Shown: in pieces, positions 4,734-10,322 of the stretch
Numbering within the stretch: position 1 is the stretch's first letter
Layout: each line of letters starts with the position of its first letter
NCBI GenBank assembly: GCA_035504175.1
Contig: DATJSJ010000299.1
Location: 1 to 10,322 of the forward strand
Length of the DNA stretch: 10,322 bases
Origin: DATJSJ01 sp035504175
Lineage (GTDB): Bacteria; Pseudomonadota; Alphaproteobacteria; Acetobacterales; Acetobacteraceae
Reading direction: 5' to 3'
Position numbers and translations under genes: made by a program
The notes under the pieces: generated by a model
What the model saw: only the letters and a program-made list of their open reading frames with translations
What the model was told of the DNA's origin: nothing
The model's database searches: none

Positions 4734-6326
4734 ATGACCGCATCCCTCAACGCCGCCCGGGCTTCCGGGCCGGCGCCGAAAGACCGGTTCGTCGCCTTCG
4801 CCTTCGCCGCCGCCGAGTTGCTGGTGGAGGCCGGGCCGGATGGCACCGTGACCTACGCGACGGGCGGTTTCAGCGGCCATTACGGCCGACCGGCCGAGAG
4901 CTTCGTCGGCCGGCCGCTCGCCGGGCTGGTCGGCCCGGCCGATCAGGCGGCGCTCTCGCTCGGCCTCTCGCTGCTCACCGAGCGCGGCCGGCTGGCGCCG
5001 ATGGTGCTGCGGCTCGACGACCGGGAGGCGACGCCGATGGCGCTCGCCGGCCTCGCCCTGCCGGGCCCGCCGCCGCGTCTATCCCTGACCTTCGCGAAGC
5101 TGCCGGCGGCCGCACCGGACGGCGCGCTGGAGGCGCCGGTCTCCTTCGTGCAGGCCGCCGAGGCGCGGATGCGCAGCGGCCGGGACGGCGAGGTCGGATT
5201 GCTGGAGGTGCAGGGCTGGGCGGAGGCGAAGCACGGGCTGTCGCCGGAGGCACAGCACGCGCTGCAGGCCGAGGTCACCGAGGCGCTGCAGCGCCTGGCC
5301 GGACCGGGCACGGTCGCGAGCGAGGTGAGCGAGGGGCGCTACGGGCTGCTGGCGGCGCAGTCGCTCGATCTCGCGGCATTGGCCGCCCAGCTCGAGGCGG
5401 TGATCCGCCGCAACCCGGCCGGCAGCCGCGCCCGCGTCGCCAGCGCCGAGCTGCGCCTGGCCCGTGAGGGCCTGACCGCGCACCAGGCGGCGCGGGCGTT
5501 GCGCTTCGCGCTCGACCGCTTCACCGAGGGCGGCACCGCCGCCACCTCGCGCGCCGGCTTCGCCGACGGGCTCGCCGGCTTCATCGCCACGGCCGAGCAG
5601 CGCACCCGGGCGATGCGCCATGCCATCGCCGAGGGACGGTTGCGCCTCGCCTTCCAGCCGATCGTCGATATCGGGACCGGCGTCGCGCATCATTTCGAGG
5701 CGCTGCTGCGGCCGATCCCGACCCCCGGGATGCCGATCGAACAGACCCAGGAATTCGTCACCTTCGCCGAGGCGGTCGGCCTGTCGGAGGAGCTCGACGC
5801 GGCGGTGCTGGATCTGGCGGCGACCGCGGCGCGCAATGCGCCGCATGCCGCGCTCGCGGTGAACGTCTCCGGCATCTCGATCCAGCGCCCGGCCTTCCGC
5901 GACCGCATGCTGGCGACGCTGACCGCGGCACCCGGGCTCGCCGAGCGCATGCTCATCGAGCTGACCGAGACCGCGGATGTCGAGGACACCGCGGCGGCGA
6001 TGGAGAGCGTGCGGCAACTGCGCGCCGCCGGCATCCGCCTCTGCATCGACGATTTCGGCGCCGGCGCCGCGAGCTTCCGCTACCTGCGCGATTTCGAGGT
6101 GGACTACGTCAAGATCGATGGCGGCTACGTGCGCCGCGCCGCCGCCAGCGCGCGGGATTACGGCTTCGTCGCCTCGATGGTGGAGCTCGCGAGCCTGGTC
6201 GGCGCTGCGACGATCGCCGAGATGATCGAGACGCCGGAGCAGGCGGCGCTGATGCGCAAGCTCGGCGTGCGCCACGGCCAGGGCTACCTGTTCGGCCGTC
6301 CCGGCGCGCTGCCCGGGGCGGCTTAG
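4734..6326 (+). CDS. PAS - degenerate GGDEF - EAL protein, probable c-di-GMP phosphodiesterase
   Basis: The 530-aa soluble protein has an N-terminal PAS-like domain (about 15-125, ELLVEAGPDGTVTYATGG). A middle part (about 140-285) follows in which GLLEVQGWAE and VSEGRYGLL look like remains of a GGDEF fold without a GG(D/E)EF motif. The C-terminal EAL domain (about 295-525) has the signature residues: Glu322 (FEALLRP), Asn377 (NVSG), Glu409 (IELTE), Asp439/Asp440 (DDFGAG), Lys460 (VKID), Glu496 and Glu499 (AEMIET) and Gln516 (QGYLFG). So it should hydrolyse cyclic di-GMP, with the first two domains as sensors or regulators. No membrane segment or signal peptide is seen. The usual EGVE is EMIE here. 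The start at 4734 has only a weak AGG; nothing better lies upstream. It stands as a single gene, 67 bases after ahpD, so read-through from ahpCD is possible. Confidence 0.88.
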   Translation: MTASLNAARASGPAPKDRFVAFAFAAAELLVEAGPDGTVTYATGGFSGHYGRPAESFVGRPLAGLVGPADQAALSLGLSLLTERGRLAPMVLRLDDREATPMALAGLALPGPPPRLSLTFAKLPAAAPDGALEAPVSFVQAAEARMRSGRDGEVGLLEVQGWAEAKHGLSPEAQHALQAEVTEALQRLAGPGTVASEVSEGRYGLLAAQSLDLAALAAQLEAVIRRNPAGSRARVASAELRLAREGLTAHQAARALRFALDRFTEGGTAATSRAGFADGLAGFIATAEQRTRAMRHAIAEGRLRLAFQPIVDIGTGVAHHFEALLRPIPTPGMPIEQTQEFVTFAEAVGLSEELDAAVLDLAATAARNAPHAALAVNVSGISIQRPAFRDRMLATLTAAPGLAERMLIELTETADVEDTAAAMESVRQLRAAGIRLCIDDFGAGAASFRYLRDFEVDYVKIDGGYVRRAAASARDYGFVASMVELASLVGAATIAEMIETPEQAALMRKLGVRHGQGYLFGRPGALPGAA

Positions 6327-6338
6327 GGGGGTTGGGGC

Positions 6339-7070
6339 CTAGTCTTCCAGCGTGCCGGCGAACAGCACCGGGCCGGTCGGCTTGCCGGTGGGCGAGCCGC
6401 CCCGCGGCTCCAGGCTGACCATGAGCTGCGTCGCCGCCGTCAGGCGCACCGTCGGATGCGCCACGGCCAGGCGTTGGGCCGCATGCGGCACCACGCCCAG
6501 CGACACCGGCTGCGTCGCACCGGGCGGCAGCGCCCAGAGCTCCAGATCCTTGCCCTGTGGCACCGCGAACGGACGCACCGCGCTCAATTGCAGGCTGCCG
6601 CCGGGCCCGGTCTCGGCCAGGAAGCCGCCGGTGCCGCTGGTCGGCAGCAGCGCCGCGGCGCCGTGCGGCCCGGAGGGCGGGCGAGTCAGCAGCACCACCA
6701 GCAGCACGGCCGCGACCGCGAAACCGGCCGCCGTCGCCCAGCGCCAGGGTGCCGCCTCCTGCCAGAAGCGCCGTCGCGGCGCCGGCGCGCGCGCCGCCGG
6801 CCGCACCACCTCGGCCGGCCGCAGCCCGGCGCTGGCCTCGAGTCGGTCCCAGACGCCGGGGGGCGGCTCGACCGGCGGAGCCAGCCGGGCGAGCGGCGAC
6901 AGCCGCGCCTCCCAGGCGGCGATCGCGGCGGCCAGATCCGGATCCTCGCGCGCCTGGACCGCGAGCGACGCGGCCGCCGCCGCATCCAGCGTGCCGAGCA
7001 CATATTCCGCGGCCAGCAGGTCGCGTTCCTCGCCAGTGTCGGGGCCGGCGTCGGGGGACGGACCGCTCAT
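6339..7070 (-). CDS. RskA-like membrane anti-sigma factor
   Basis: A 243-aa anti-sigma factor predicted to hold its ECF sigma factor at the membrane. The N-terminal part (about 13-80, EERDLLAAEYVLGTLD...AIAAWEARLSPL) is the cytoplasmic sigma-binding domain. It lacks the HxxxCxxC zinc motif, as RskA-type proteins do. A proline/arginine-rich linker leads to one membrane segment (about 110-128, RWATAAGFAVAAVLLVVLL) and a periplasmic RskA domain (about 135-243, with LELWALPPGATQPVSLGVV). The ATG at 7070 overlaps the stop of the sigma gene as ATGA, the usual sign of translational coupling and of equal amounts of the pair. An in-frame start at 7082 would reach further into the sigma gene and has no advantage. 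It converges on the EAL gene with 12 bases between stops. Release of the sigma factor would need proteolysis by a signal not visible here. Confidence 0.9.
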   Translation of the reverse strand: MSGPSPDAGPDTGEERDLLAAEYVLGTLDAAAAASLAVQAREDPDLAAAIAAWEARLSPLARLAPPVEPPPGVWDRLEASAGLRPAEVVRPAARAPAPRRRFWQEAAPWRWATAAGFAVAAVLLVVLLTRPPSGPHGAAALLPTSGTGGFLAETGPGGSLQLSAVRPFAVPQGKDLELWALPPGATQPVSLGVVPHAAQRLAVAHPTVRLTAATQLMVSLEPRGGSPTGKPTGPVLFAGTLED

Positions 7071-7627
7071 GGCTCGAGGCACTGCCGCAGGGCGAGCAGC
7101 GCCCGCCGGGTCCAGGACTTCACCGTGCCGAGCGGCGCCGCGAGCTTCGCCGCAAGCTGCGACTGCGACAGCCCGTCGACATAGGCGAGCCGCAGCAGGC
7201 GCTGCTGCGCCTCCTCCAGCGTCGCGAGGCAGCGCGACAGCGCGGCACTGTCGCCGGCGGCGCGCAATTGCTCGAACGGATCGGGGCCGTCATCCGGCGC
7301 GTCAGGCGGCTCGTAGCCGGGCTGCTCGCGCTCGCGCCGGCGCAGCAGGTCGATCGCGCGGTAACGCAGCAGGCCGGTGAGCCAGGCCTCGGCCGGGCCG
7401 CGCGCCGGATCGAACCGCGCCGCCTGCTGCCAGACCTGCAGGAAGGCGTCGTGCAGCGCATCGGCGGCCAGCGCCGGCTGGCGCGTCATGCGCAGCGCCA
7501 GCCCGTAGAGACGCGGCGCCTGCTCCTCGTACAGCGTCCGGAACGCCGCCGCATCACCGCCGGCGCAGCGCCGCAGCAGCGCCGCGGCCGCCATCTCCTG
7601 CCCGCTCTCTCGGCGCTGCGCATCCAC
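7067..7627 (-). CDS. ECF RNA polymerase sigma factor
   Basis: A 186-aa extracytoplasmic-function sigma factor. Region 2 spans about 29-98 (FRTLYEEQAPRLYGLALRM, AADALHDAFLQVWQQA, LRYRAIDLLRRR), and region 4 spans about 129-184 with the helix-turn-helix DGLSQSQLAAKLAAPLGTVKSW (151-172) that reads the -35 element. No extra C-terminal domain. It is partnered by an RskA-like anti-sigma factor in an ATGA overlap, so it belongs to the SigK/RskA-type ECF groups common in Proteobacteria. The start is GTG at 7627, preceded by a purine-rich GAGAGGGCGAGG; an internal ATG at 7594 has GGAG directly next to it, too close to work well. Its regulon is not shown. No sequence upstream convinced me as an autoregulated ECF promoter. 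Confidence 0.93.
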   Translation of the reverse strand: MDAQRRESGQEMAAAALLRRCAGGDAAAFRTLYEEQAPRLYGLALRMTRQPALAADALHDAFLQVWQQAARFDPARGPAEAWLTGLLRYRAIDLLRRREREQPGYEPPDAPDDGPDPFEQLRAAGDSAALSRCLATLEEAQQRLLRLAYVDGLSQSQLAAKLAAPLGTVKSWTRRALLALRQCLEP

Positions 7628-7911
7628 CGGGCCTCGCCCTCTCCCTCTGCCGCGGCACCCGGATCCGCGCGCTGCGGCGGACCATAGGGGCGGCGGCGCG
7701 TTCCGAACAGCGGCGATCGGTCGCCGCCACCGACCGCGCCGCAGGGATTACGTCCGGGGCGGGGCGATGGATGCGTCGAGGTCACATTCGCGCAGCGGCG
7801 CGGCCGCGGCGCCGGCGAGGCAGCGCATTCGCGCGCGCGAAGACGCGCGACCACCGCGATCACTTGCGGGACGGCGGGCGCGCGGACGCGCCAGGCCTCC
7901 CCGAAGCCCCG
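7628..7911. other. Non-coding stretch between sigma factor gene and GH75-like gene
   Basis: Both flanking genes are on the minus strand, so this is the 3' region of the GH75-like gene and the promoter region of the sigma operon. It contains a CG-rich inverted repeat (TCGCGCG 7829-7835, CGCGCGA 7844-7850) that could end the first transcript, without a T run, and a perfect 7-bp hairpin at 7710-7727. On the minus strand GTAATCC (7744-7750) is the most AT-rich spot and could be part of a sigma-factor promoter, but no matching -10 was found. Confidence 0.5.
7710..7727. promoter_or_regulatory. Perfect inverted repeat upstream of the sigma factor gene
   Basis: GCGGCGA (7710-7716) and TCGCCGC (7721-7727) are perfect complements around TCGG. 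The repeat is 83 bases upstream of the sigma start, a location suited to an operator or an mRNA leader hairpin. A competing GGTCG/CGACC pairing (7719-7735) overlaps it, so two alternative folds are possible. Chance in GC-rich DNA cannot be excluded. Confidence 0.3.
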
Positions 7912-8949
7912 TCAGTCATTCCCCTCAGGGCGCGGCGCGCACGCAATCAGCGCGTCCGCATCGCCGAGTCGCGCGAGGCGGTCGGCGCCCGTGCGGTTGA
8001 TCCAATCGACCACCGTGTCGCGCGTGAGCTGGATCAGCGAGCCCGCATCGCCCGGACGCACCGCGGAATGGCGGAAGATGGCGACCGCGACCTCGGGCGA
8101 GCCGTCGACCGCGGTTCGCGCCACGCTTTCCCCGAAGGCGGACGTCTCCGTCTTCGTCCGAAGCGTGCCCGACCGCGACAGCAACTGGTGCAGGCGCGCC
8201 GACGACTCGCCGATTTCGCCGTTGTTGCCGGAATCGCCGATGATGAAGAAGGCGGGCGGTCGGGCGCCATCGGTCCGGACCATCACCCCCGCATCGCCGG
8301 GCGAGGCGTCGAAGGGCAGCCGCCGCAGCGCCGGCGGCAGCACGAAGAACGGCACCGCCAGGGGGTCGATCTGCGCCGCCTGCGTCTGGATCCAGGTCCG
8401 CGCCGCCCCAGGCGGCGGCGCATATTTCGTCGCTGTCTCGCTGACGAAGAACGCCGCATTGTCGCCGGTCTGCAGCGGCGCCGAAAAGGTCGCGCCGCAG
8501 CCGCTGCCGAGTCCCACCGAGCAGAACAGCCGTCTCGCCCCGTCCGGCGTCCGGTCCCAGGCGCGCAGCGCGGCCTGGCAGGCGGCAAAGCACCGGCCGC
8601 GCGGCGTCACACCGGCACAGTCCGGTGGATCGAGCGCCGAGAGCCCGTTGCAGATCCCGTCGAGCCCCTGGTCCCGGACGCCGTAGGTGTGCTCGTTGCC
8701 GTCCAGATCGAGGCTCATCTGACCGGGCCGGAGCCGGAACAGCAGCGCGTCGGCGGTCGCGCTGGTGGCGATCGCGACGCCCTGCGCATTGGCTGGGAAC
8801 CGGACCGCCGGGCCGGTAATGCCGCACTGCGCCGCTACCGCCGCCGTGCCGGAAGCCGCGACCAGCAGACCGGCCAAGAGGAGCCATTGCCATCGGGCGG
8901 CCCCGCTCCCCCGCGACCATACCTCGCCGTCGAGCCAAATCCGCCGCAT
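7912..8949 (-). CDS. Secreted GH75 (chitosanase-like) glycoside hydrolase family protein
   Basis: The 345-aa product begins with a basic stretch, a hydrophobic core (WQWLLLAGLLVAASGTAAVAA, about 20-40) and a likely signal peptidase site after AVAA (residue 40), so it is exported. The mature part matches the GH75 pattern as I know it: GQMSLDLDGNEHTYG (76-90), RDQGLDGICN (92-101), FFVSET (167-172), VPFFVLP (199-205), and the closing FIIGDSGNNGEIGESS (235-250). In that last motif Asp239 and Glu248 are in the place of the acidic pair of fungal chitosanases. Eight cysteines (42, 100, 111, 120, 124, 143, 151, 337) could form four disulfides. The segment 100-151 looks like a cysteine-rich insert. 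Start 8949 has AAGGGAGA 5 bases away; an in-frame extension to 9063 lacks a signal peptide at its front. Substrate is unproven: chitosan, another aminosugar polymer or peptidoglycan-like material are possible. It is divergent from a DUF900 hydrolase. Confidence 0.72.
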   Translation of the reverse strand: MRRIWLDGEVWSRGSGAARWQWLLLAGLLVAASGTAAVAAQCGITGPAVRFPANAQGVAIATSATADALLFRLRPGQMSLDLDGNEHTYGVRDQGLDGICNGLSALDPPDCAGVTPRGRCFAACQAALRAWDRTPDGARRLFCSVGLGSGCGATFSAPLQTGDNAAFFVSETATKYAPPPGAARTWIQTQAAQIDPLAVPFFVLPPALRRLPFDASPGDAGVMVRTDGARPPAFFIIGDSGNNGEIGESSARLHQLLSRSGTLRTKTETSAFGESVARTAVDGSPEVAVAIFRHSAVRPGDAGSLIQLTRDTVVDWINRTGADRLARLGDADALIACAPRPEGND

Positions 8950-8954
8950 CGCAA

Positions 8955-8962
8955 TCTCCCTT
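8955..8962 (-). promoter_or_regulatory. Ribosome binding site of the GH75-like gene
   Basis: AAGGGAGA on the minus strand, 5 bases before the ATG at 8949, is the best Shine-Dalgarno near this gene. It decides the start over the longer in-frame frame beginning at 9063 and puts the signal peptide at the protein front. Confidence 0.7.
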
Positions 8963-8983
8963 GGGTTCGCTCCGGCCGAACCC
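8963..8983 (-). promoter_or_regulatory. Hairpin abutting the Shine-Dalgarno of the GH75-like gene
   Basis: GGGTTCG (8963-8969) and CGAACCC (8977-8983) are perfect complements with a 7-base loop. On the minus-strand mRNA the stem ends exactly where AAGGGAGA begins. Such a placement can stabilise the mRNA or affect ribosome access. No known riboswitch or RNA thermometer was recognised. Confidence 0.4.
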
Positions 8984-9172
8984 CGCCGCTCGTCCGGCGC
9001 GCCGGAGCGGACGCGCATCCGCCCGTGGGCGCTCTCTCGCCAGCGCCGACGCCCCCGGGGCATTGACCTGCCGCCGCGGCGCGCGCGGACCCGCTTTATT
9101 GCTGGAACGATACGGTACCACTGGCCGACGGCGCAAGCCGAAGGCGAGCTTCCCGCAGGATCCTACCTGCTC

Positions 9173-9202
9173 TTGCCGGACGTTTCGCTTTGCAACTATA
9201 AA
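9173..9202 (+). promoter_or_regulatory. Probable promoter of the DUF900 hydrolase gene
   Basis: TTGCCG (9173-9178) and TATAAA (9197-9202) are 18 bases apart (or CTATAA at 9196, 17 apart). This is the only strong -10 in the divergent region. Transcription would start near 9209, giving a leader of about 37 bases before the ATG at 9246. Confidence 0.55.
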
Positions 9203-9207
9203 GTTGC
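9192..9207. promoter_or_regulatory. Inverted repeat covering the -10 element (operator candidate)
   Basis: GCAACT (9192-9197) and AGTTGC (9202-9207) are perfect complements around ATAA. The AT-rich repeat is embedded in GC-rich DNA and covers the -10 TATAAA, so a protein bound here would block the promoter. The same sequence could fold only poorly as RNA because it would straddle the start site. Confidence 0.5.
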
Positions 9208-9245
9208 TTGCATCGATCCGATCCTGCGCGGGAACGGCCGCTGCC

Positions 9246-10277
9246 ATGGACTACTGCATCACCGTGCGCAACCGCGAGGGCACCGGCTTCGGCGAGGAGC
9301 CGGGACCGACCTCGTTCCTGCGCGTGCCCGATACCGCGACCGGCTTCGACGCCAGCCAGGTCATCGGCAGCGCCGACTGGGTCAAGGACGTGCTTGCCCT
9401 CCTCGCCCCCGTGCGCGACCTGAGCGGCGCGGTCCGCGGCGACCTGCTCGTGTTCATCCACGGATTCGACAACCAGCCGCCGGTCGTGCTGCAGCGGCAT
9501 CGCCGGCTGCAGGTCGACCTGACCGCGGCGGGCTTCACCGGCCTGGTGGCCAGCTTCGACTGGCCCTCCGGCGACGTCGCCCTCGCCTACCTGCAGGACC
9601 GCGACAAGGCGCGACACACCGCGCTCGCCCTCGTGCGCGACTGCATCGCGCTGTTCGCGCGCGCCACCGTCGCCGCGCAATGCGACGTCAACGTGCACGT
9701 TCTCGCCCACTCGATGGGCGCCTACGTGCTGCGCGAGGCGTTCGACGACGCGGACGATCGCAGCGTTCCGGCCAGCATCAACTGGACCGCGAGCCAGATC
9801 GCCTGCATCAGCGCCGACGTCTCCGCGATCTCGTTCGCCGCCGGCAATCCGGAGAGCGAATCCGTCTACCGCCACTGCGTGCGGCTGACCAACTACGCCA
9901 ATCCGTTCGACGAGGTGCTGCAGCTCGCCAATGCCAAGCGCATCGGACTCGCACCGCGCCTCGGCCGCGTCGGACTCCCGGCGAACGCGCCCGCGACCGC
10001 CGTCAACGTGGAATGCGGCGAATACTACCAGCAGATGATCCGGACCCGCGATCCGGCAACGATCATCGGCATCCCCTGCCATTCCTGGCAGATCGGCGAT
10101 CCGGTCTTCACCGAGGATCTCGCCCACACGCTCGCCGGCAATCTCGATCGCAGGGCGGTGCCGACGCGCGCGCCATTGCCGAGCGGCCAGTTCGAGCTGG
10201 TCGCACCTTCGGGCCTGGTCGCGTCGGCGCGCGTGACGCCAGTGCCAGTGACGCCGCCGCCACCGGCCGCGCCGTAG
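9246..10277 (+). CDS. DUF900-type alpha/beta hydrolase
   Basis: A 343-aa alpha/beta hydrolase of the DUF900 (PF05990) kind, with no known substrate. Visible landmarks are the oxyanion strand LLVFIHGFDN (67-76), FDWPSGD (104-110) after the next strand, and the nucleophile elbow VHVLAHSMGAYVLREAF (150-166) with Ser156. Asp191 (ISADVS, 188-193) or Asp222 (NPFDEVL) could be the acid, and His279 (GIPCHSW) the base. No signal peptide or membrane segment, so it is probably cytoplasmic. The C-terminus after about 310 is a proline-rich, poorly ordered tail (VTPVPVTPPPPAAP). The ATG at 9246 starts the conserved part; a GGGAACGG about 12 bases away is a poor ribosome binding site. A longer in-frame start at 8961 would cover the promoter and divergent gene and is rejected. 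It is a single gene with its own promoter, next to a secreted GH75-like protein. Confidence 0.85.
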   Translation: MDYCITVRNREGTGFGEEPGPTSFLRVPDTATGFDASQVIGSADWVKDVLALLAPVRDLSGAVRGDLLVFIHGFDNQPPVVLQRHRRLQVDLTAAGFTGLVASFDWPSGDVALAYLQDRDKARHTALALVRDCIALFARATVAAQCDVNVHVLAHSMGAYVLREAFDDADDRSVPASINWTASQIACISADVSAISFAAGNPESESVYRHCVRLTNYANPFDEVLQLANAKRIGLAPRLGRVGLPANAPATAVNVECGEYYQQMIRTRDPATIIGIPCHSWQIGDPVFTEDLAHTLAGNLDRRAVPTRAPLPSGQFELVAPSGLVASARVTPVPVTPPPPAAP

Positions 10278-10294
10278 GGCAGCGCAAAGAAAGG

Positions 10295-10311
10295 CCAGGG
10301 CTCTGCCCTGG
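10295..10311 (+). repeat. Perfect hairpin of a repeat type common in Rhodospirillales
   Basis: CCAGGGC (10295-10301) and GCCCTGG (10305-10311) form a perfect 7-bp stem around TCT, 18 bases after the hydrolase stop. I associate the surrounding wording (AAAGGCCAGGGCTCTGCCC) with repeated extragenic sequences in Acetobacteraceae and relatives. It may also serve as the 3' end of the hydrolase mRNA, though no T run follows before the window ends. Confidence 0.5.
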
Positions 10312-10322
10312 ACCCGCTGGGG

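Noticed and set aside
5079..6275. 398-codon open frame on the minus strand opposite the EAL gene
   Set aside because: The plus strand has every EAL motif; the minus product is rich in Arg, Gly and His repeats with no family pattern, as expected of antisense frames in GC-rich DNA.
7829..7850. Alternating CG hairpin after the GH75-like gene as a terminator or Z-DNA site
   Set aside because: Kept only as a note in the intergenic entry: CG runs are frequent here, no T run follows, and the loop is not unusual.
7771..9066. 431-codon plus-strand frame opposite the GH75-like gene
   Set aside because: Product is arginine- and glycine-rich without domains, while the minus frame has a signal peptide, good ribosome binding site and GH75 motifs.
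9100..9130. EcfG-type promoter starting at GGAAC in the divergent region
   Set aside because: No CGTT at 16-17 bases downstream of GGAAC.
9096..10127. 343-codon minus-strand frame opposite the DUF900 gene
   Set aside because: No motif or ribosome binding site; the plus frame holds the hydrolase elbow and other family landmarks.

Overview
The window is a very GC-rich stretch of a bacterial chromosome with strong G/C preference at third codon positions. Gene content points to an alphaproteobacterium, most likely in the Rhodospirillales/Acetobacteraceae range. The main hints are a GlcD-type FAD oxidase, a short cysteine-poor L36 of the type common in Alphaproteobacteria, an ECF sigma/RskA pair, and a hairpin of a type I associate with such genomes. 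The lineage is an inference from gene content, not a measured placement.

Left part (1-2317): a glycolate oxidase subunit GlcD runs off the left edge on the minus strand. A 311-base non-coding stretch separates it from rpmJ (L36, minus). That stretch holds a 77-base multi-hairpin structure and a 12-bp palindrome. Divergent from rpmJ lies a 74-codon unknown gene on the plus strand, preceded by a possible 14-aa leader peptide with an excellent ribosome binding site. A predicted two-TM membrane protein of unknown function follows.

Centre (2335-4698): a peroxide-defence module. OxyR (minus) is divergent from ahpC-ahpD (plus). OxyR keeps both redox cysteines. AhpC is of the mycobacterial type with a C-terminal CPC motif, and AhpD keeps its CxxC. 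There is no ahpF, so AhpC is probably reduced through AhpD. An OxyR-like dyad overlaps the oxyR start codon, and a strong hairpin lies between ahpC and ahpD.

Right of centre (4734-7627): a PAS/degenerate GGDEF/EAL protein with all EAL signature residues is probably a cyclic-di-GMP phosphodiesterase. It converges, with only 12 bases between stops, on an operon encoding an ECF sigma factor and its RskA-like membrane anti-sigma factor. The two operon genes overlap by ATGA.

Right end (7912-10322): a secreted GH75 (chitosanase-like) protein with eight cysteines (minus) and a DUF900-type alpha/beta hydrolase (plus) are divergently transcribed. The DUF900 gene has a promoter-like sequence whose -10 region lies inside a perfect inverted repeat. 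A hairpin of repeat type closes the window. No tRNA, rRNA, CRISPR array, transposase or complete mobile element was seen. I found no clearly new multi-gene system; the best candidates for undescribed biology are the 77-base structured element, the leader peptide plus small ORF, and the GH75-like/DUF900 divergent pair.
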